Part shown: positions 6,202 to 9,344 of the stretch, in pieces | Numbering within the stretch: position 1 is the first letter of the stretch | How the letters are laid out: each line of letters starts with the position of its first letter | DNA from: Patescibacteria group bacterium | Lineage (GTDB): Bacteria > Patescibacteriota > Patescibacteriia > Veblenbacterales > UBA10138 | DNA: 9,344 bases | NCBI GenBank assembly: GCA_003512705.1 | Contig: DOPF01000015.1 | Span: forward strand, 1 to 9,344 | Direction of reading: 5' to 3' | The notes under the pieces: generated by a model | The model's database searches: none | Seen by the model: the letters and a program-made list of their open reading frames with translations, nothing else | Told to the model about the DNA's origin: nothing | Position numbers and translations under genes: made by a program

Positions 6202-6801
6202 TTAACCCATCCGTTCCGTTAATTCTGGCGGGCCATTATCAGCAGGCGGCTCGCCGAACTTCAATCGGTAACAATTCAGGAACCGGAGGTATGCGGCGGA
6301 AACGTCGGCCTTATTTTCTTCTGGGCCAGTTGGGTCACTGCCTGTAATCGGGTTGTTTACGGCATAGCTATAGGAGTTCCATAGTTGAGGATTAGTAAAG
6401 TAGTCTTCGTTAAGTGCCCAGAATTCAGAATCCTCAGACAAGAATCGACCTGTTGATGAATTATAATACCTAGCATTGAGATAATTAAGTCCCGTATCCG
6501 TATCATATTCCTGACCAATGAACTTGCGCTGCTCTGTGAAAGTTCCCACCTTTTCATCTAACCGAATAGCACCGAAGGGGTAGTAATCCATTAGTTCTTC
6601 TTGCGCGCCACTACTATTGGTTACAACATTCGAACCAGTCAGGTGGTCGGTGCTAATGTAGTGAGGAGTCGTGGTCGTACCTGTAGTTTCCATAGTGGCG
6701 ATTACAGTATCACCAGCAAAAACATGCTTAATTTTCTTCGTGCCATTGGTGTCATAAAACTTGGTCGGGAAAACTGTAAGGGAACTAATTTTTAAACCTC
6801 C
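6202..6801 (-). pseudogene. Rhs core fragment with a short, toxin-less C-terminal tail
   Basis: The frame is open from 6801 to the stop at 6202, with no start at the 5' end. The first ATG is at 6693 and would give 163 residues. Rhs proteins are large beta-cage secreted toxins in which a conserved core precedes a variable C-terminal effector. The fragment starts inside the core (LTVFPTKFYDT, then KHVFAGDTVIAT) and runs through YISTDHLTGSNVV, YYPFGAIRLDEK, TEQRKFIGQEYDTDTGLNY and ARYYNSSTGRF to NSYSYAVNNP and DPTG. This is the same block order as the copies at 7110-7973 and 8370-9344. After DPTG only about 40 residues remain, with no hydrophobic pre-toxin segment or toxin domain, and no immunity gene follows. 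Its upstream end abuts and overlaps the immunity candidate at 6785-7105. It looks like a displaced or spent tip of a larger Rhs gene. Confidence 0.75.
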
Positions 6802-7105
6802 TTATATGATTTTTATACCAACCTTCCTCATTTTCTTGAAAAAGTTGAGCATTTATTTTTAACCATTCAATATACTCTGGATAATTAAACCATCCGTCTT
6901 TTTTTTCTTGCTCATTTGGACTTTCAGCCGTCCAATCTAATTTTTCCTGAACTAAACCGTAAAAAGTACTTTGGGGCAATGTTAACGAACCCTCCGGAAC
7001 CTGCTCAAGGAAATATCTATAATATTCCTTTTCAAATTCTGGAACACCCCATTTACCTGATATTAGATTATATATTTTTTTAGTTAGCGCATCTTTATAG
7101 TCCAT
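6785..7105 (-). CDS. Candidate immunity protein for the Rhs toxin tail at 7110-7889
   Basis: This 106-residue, acidic and aromatic-rich soluble protein lacks a signal peptide and is likely mostly helical. Notable segments are YNLISGKWGVPEFEKEYYRY (12-31), LVQEKLDWT and YPEYIEWLKINAQLFQE. The ATG lies 4 bases after the stop of the upstream toxin cassette, without a Shine-Dalgarno sequence, so translation is probably coupled. A small gene immediately 3' of a polymorphic toxin is the standard position for the cognate immunity protein, which would bind and neutralise the toxin domain. I do not recognise the family with certainty; the layout weakly recalls colicin-D-type immunity proteins, but this is unproven. 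It shows no similarity by eye to the immunity candidate at 8072-8368. Its 3' end overlaps the start of the next Rhs fragment. Confidence 0.65.
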   Translation of the reverse strand: MDYKDALTKKIYNLISGKWGVPEFEKEYYRYFLEQVPEGSLTLPQSTFYGLVQEKLDWTAESPNEQEKKDGWFNYPEYIEWLKINAQLFQENEEGWYKNHIRRFKN

Positions 7106-7109
7106 AAAT

Positions 7110-7889
7110 TTATTGTTTTAGTGGCGTAAATCTTCCATTTACAATGCCATTTTTTACATTTTCTATCGTATTAAGCCCTGCCGAAATTATTCGATTCATT
7201 TCGGGATTGGTTGTAACTCTTATTAATCCTTGCCCACCGTCAGGCCTTGGGATCCATGTATTAATATTTCCATTATTTGCATTATCTACAAATTTTTGTG
7301 CGCTCTTTGACGCTTGACTGAGAATATCATTCGCACTAAAACCAAACTTTTGCGATAATGCATCTAATTTTTGGTGAGCAGATGGTACAACTTGTAGATC
7401 TCTAAAGCTTGTATTGTTTAAAGCTTTGGCGGCTTTATCAGTTTGCGAGCTGAAGTAATTTCCAATAGAGTCAATGATTGATGCTGCGGCTGGACATAAA
7501 TTGCCACACGCAATACTCCCACCTGCGGCGTAAACCCCACCAACAGCTATAGCGCCAGCTCCGATAGTGATGGCTCCAACAGATATAACAGGATGGGCTG
7601 TAGCATACTGCGCAACCGCATTACCATTTGCCCAATTTCCTAGAGCTACAGCATTTTTTTCACCTAACAGGTACGCAATCCATTTTCCGTTACGATCTAT
7701 CACAATTAATGGGTTATTTTTTACATAACTATAACTATTTAGATTCTGCGGATCACTTAAATACTGCTGTAATTCATGTCCCGTTATTTGCTTAATTTGG
7801 TTATTATCCCCCACTGAAAGGAAGGCCTGGTCCTGACTTATAAACCGCCCTAGACTCGGATTCTGGTAACGGGCTTGAGCATAGTTCAA
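7110..7889 (-). CDS. 5'-truncated Rhs tip with C-terminal toxin domain (displaced cassette)
   Basis: The first usable start is a TTG at 7889, giving 259 residues. The frame and Rhs homology extend back to about 7964 (RLDEKASTFSEQRKFIGYEY) and end at an in-frame stop at 7974-7976, so the 5' part of the Rhs gene is absent. Residues 1-70 are the end of the Rhs core (NYAQARYQNPSLGRFISQDQ, YLSDPQ, NSYSYVKNNP, DRNG in place of DPxG). A hydrophobic Gly/Ala-rich pre-toxin segment follows at 99-138. The C-terminal domain (about 171-259) includes NNGNINT, IRVTT and NRIISAGLNT. The same domain closes the Rhs at 8370-9344. It is the likely toxin; an RNase of the BECR type is possible but unproven. The missing 5' end argues for a silent cassette awaiting recombination with a full Rhs gene. 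Confidence 0.75.
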   Translation of the reverse strand: MNYAQARYQNPSLGRFISQDQAFLSVGDNNQIKQITGHELQQYLSDPQNLNSYSYVKNNPLIVIDRNGKWIAYLLGEKNAVALGNWANGNAVAQYATAHPVISVGAITIGAGAIAVGGVYAAGGSIACGNLCPAAASIIDSIGNYFSSQTDKAAKALNNTSFRDLQVVPSAHQKLDALSQKFGFSANDILSQASKSAQKFVDNANNGNINTWIPRPDGGQGLIRVTTNPEMNRIISAGLNTIENVKNGIVNGRFTPLKQ

Positions 7890-8071
7890 ACCTGTATCAG
7901 CATCATATTCATAGCCTATGAATTTTCGTTGTTCGCTGAATGTGCTTGCTTTTTCATCTAGCCTACAGAAAGGCTATGCCAATAACGTAAAGGTTCTTTT
8001 TTATGGTATTAATCCCTTAAACATACTTATTTACCTGCCGCTAAACAAGCAGCCACTTGCACACTCGCGTC

Positions 8072-8368
8072 CTATTCTGGCTTTGTGGCAGTTTTCTGCT
8101 CGGCTTGATCCCAAAATTCTATGTTTTCTTGTTTAATTTTTTGTAACCTTTCTGCGAACTCAGCAAAAGTACGCATTCCGTCCTCTTTCGCCTCTTCATC
8201 CTCAGAAGTAAAAGAATCTTCATCATGTATGTCGTTGCACATATTAACCAACTTCTTCGGAAAATCCTTATGGTTCATCATGACTTTTAAAACTAATTCC
8301 CTCAATCTAGGATTCTCGTTTTTCTCTTTAATTATTTTATCAATTTCTTGGGTAATTTTTTTAATCAT
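8072..8368 (-). CDS. Candidate immunity protein for the Rhs toxin tail at 8370-9344
   Basis: This 98-residue, highly charged, helical protein has no signal or membrane segment. The N-terminal helix is lysine-rich (MIKKITQEIDKIIKEK). A strongly acidic patch follows (DIHDEDSFTSEDEEAKED, about 46-63), which could mask a basic toxin surface. The ATG lies a single base after the TAA of the upstream toxin frame, an arrangement that strongly suggests translational coupling, and there is no Shine-Dalgarno site. Position makes it the cognate immunity gene; the family is not recognised. It is unrelated by eye to the immunity candidate at 6785-7105, although the two toxin tails are similar. A 98-base remnant without a gene (7974-8071) separates it from the next Rhs fragment. 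Confidence 0.65.
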   Translation of the reverse strand: MIKKITQEIDKIIKEKNENPRLRELVLKVMMNHKDFPKKLVNMCNDIHDEDSFTSEDEEAKEDGMRTFAEFAERLQKIKQENIEFWDQAEQKTATKPE

Positions 8369-8369
8369 A

Positions 8370-9344
8370 TTATTTTATCAAACTTGTTATTGCTCGAGTG
8401 ATACTTTGGGCAATTGATGTTATAACTGGCACTGCCTGTATAGCACCGGATGATATATACCGTCCAACTTTAGATGCTGGACTTATCACACCAGCTGAAA
8501 TAATCTTCGAGGCATTCGATGTTGTTGTGATTCTGATTGCTTTATCTGCGACAGTAGAAATTGTGTTGATATATCCTACATTGCCCGGCCGCATATCAAC
8601 CAATGACTTGCCTGTAGATTGTATCGTCTGAATAGCACCGGATTTAGTAAAACCAGTAGCTTTCTGAATAGCATCAAAACCTCTATTGGCTATAGTATTT
8701 ACTCTATCTGCCATCGGCAACTGGCTCAGCGTACCAAGGCGTATGCCGACTGCTATTTGCGATCCCACAGCAACTGTGCCATATGCTCCAGCCCCAACAC
8801 CGATACCCACTGCGGCTCCCGCTACATATGGATGATCCATCGCAGCATTCAATGTAGGACTATTTTGACCAAGCTGGTTAGCAGCCTCTCCGACTTCTAA
8901 TTGGAAACTACTCCATGATTGCTGGCCCATCAAAAATTCTTTGAACCATGCTCCGTCCTCGTCAATCAGTTTCAAAGGGTTGTTTCTGGCATAGGAATAG
9001 CTATTGAATCCCTGGGGATCGGAAAGGTATTTATCGAGGTTAAGTCCTGTCTTCTCTTTTATTTGATAATTATTTCCGACTGCCAAGAATACGGGGTCCT
9101 GGGAAATAAATTTACCAAGGGTTGGATTCTGATAACGAGCTTGGGCATAGTTTAAACCTGTATCAGTATCTTATTCATATCCTGTAAACTTTCTTTGCTC
9201 GCTGAACGTGCCAGCCTTTTCATCCAACCTAATAGCCCCAAACGGATAGTAGTCCATTAGTTCTTCTTGCGTGCCTGATGATGCGGTAACTACATTTGAA
9301 CCAGTCAGGTGGTCAGTAGTGATGTAGTGCGGCGAGGCGCTGGC
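8370..9344 (-). pseudogene. Rhs core with C-terminal toxin domain, interrupted by an in-frame stop (partial at right edge)
   Basis: The Rhs frame enters at base 9344 (YITTDHLTGSNVV, YYPFGAIRLDEKAGTFSEQR) and runs 57 codons to a TAA at 9171-9173. The same frame then continues (DTDTGLNYAQARYQNPTLGK) without further stops to 8370. The first usable start after the stop is a TTG at 9086, giving 238 residues. The other two copies have Tyr at the TAA position, so one base change explains it. After NSYSYARNNP and DEDG comes a linker, then a Gly-rich hydrophobic pre-toxin segment (about 86-115 from the TTG). The C-terminal domain follows (about 141-238; GYINT, IRITT, SKIISAG). The immunity candidate starts one base after its stop. 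It may be the 3' end of the main Rhs gene or another cassette. The stop may be true inactivation or an assembly error. Confidence 0.75.
9253..9314. repeat. Conserved Rhs core DNA shared with 6587-6648
   Basis: Two blocks are identical between the Rhs copies. TCCATTAGTTCTTCTTGCG lies at 9253-9271 and 6587-6605, and GAACCAGTCAGGTGGTC lies at 9298-9314 and 6632-6648, with the same spacing in both. A third shared block, AAACCTGTATCAG, occurs at 9154-9166 and 7888-7900. Such tracts are where homologous recombination could exchange toxin tips between copies. The similarity follows from the shared Rhs core, so it need not be a dedicated site. Confidence 0.6.

Noticed and set aside
6797..6803. Perfect Shine-Dalgarno AAGGAGG (minus strand) ahead of the third Rhs fragment
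   Set aside because: It lies inside the immunity coding frame, where it contributes to codons for Arg-Arg. No ATG, GTG or TTG follows at a usable distance; only an ATT does.
7974..8071. Possible extra small gene between the immunity candidate and the second Rhs fragment
   Set aside because: The 98 bases contain stops in all minus-strand frames and no family motif. This looks like a recombination scar or remnant.
9171..9173. Stop-codon reassignment as an explanation of the UAA in Rhs
   Set aside because: Known reassignment in some Patescibacteria concerns UGA. UAA ends normal genes in this window, including the toxin frame at 8370 and the truncated toxin gene at 7110.

Overview
The window looks like chromosome from a member of the Candidate Phyla Radiation (Patescibacteria), probably a Parcubacteria- or Microgenomates-like lineage. 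This is inferred from gene content. It carries a PilM-PilN-PilO type IV pilus set with a long low-complexity PilN, a surface protein with repeated WAWS...GWI motifs, and a stand-alone PaaX/Cas2-like protein. It also has Rhs core segments of the YYPFG...RLDEK type. Promoters sit very close to start codons, and Shine-Dalgarno sequences are almost absent. No rRNA, tRNA or other taxonomic marker is present, so the lineage call is tentative.

Region 1 (1-2782, minus strand) is a pilus inner-membrane module. Transcription runs pilM (actin-like cytoplasmic ATPase), then pilN, then pilO, which leaves the window at base 1. An extended -10 promoter lies just before pilM. PilN is unusual in carrying two NLLP-type motifs separated by about 150 disordered residues. 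Region 2 (2783-4495, minus) is one large exported surface protein with its own near-leaderless promoter.

Region 3 (4496-5622) is a compact unit. A plus-strand PaaX/Cas2-like gene is bracketed by two nearly identical, almost perfect palindromes centred on GATC and 620 bp apart. The upstream palindrome overlaps the predicted -35 region, so it may be an operator. The pair could also be the ends of a small mobile or domesticated element. Degenerate REP-like repeats follow. Region 4 (5573-5909, minus) is a small coiled-coil protein with a strong consensus promoter and an intrinsic terminator. About 290 bases without a gene separate it from the next block.

Region 5 (6202-9344, minus, read right to left) is an array of Rhs polymorphic-toxin cassettes. 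An Rhs core enters at the right edge and ends in a toxin tail, but it carries an in-frame UAA. A candidate immunity gene follows. Next come a 5'-truncated Rhs tip with a second toxin tail, a second and different immunity candidate, and a third Rhs tip ending in a short tail with no toxin domain. The two toxin tails share a C-terminal domain, while their immunity candidates do not resemble each other. This is the layout expected of displaced tip/immunity cassettes that recombine through the conserved Rhs core. The most notable items are this array and the palindrome-bracketed PaaX/Cas2-like gene.
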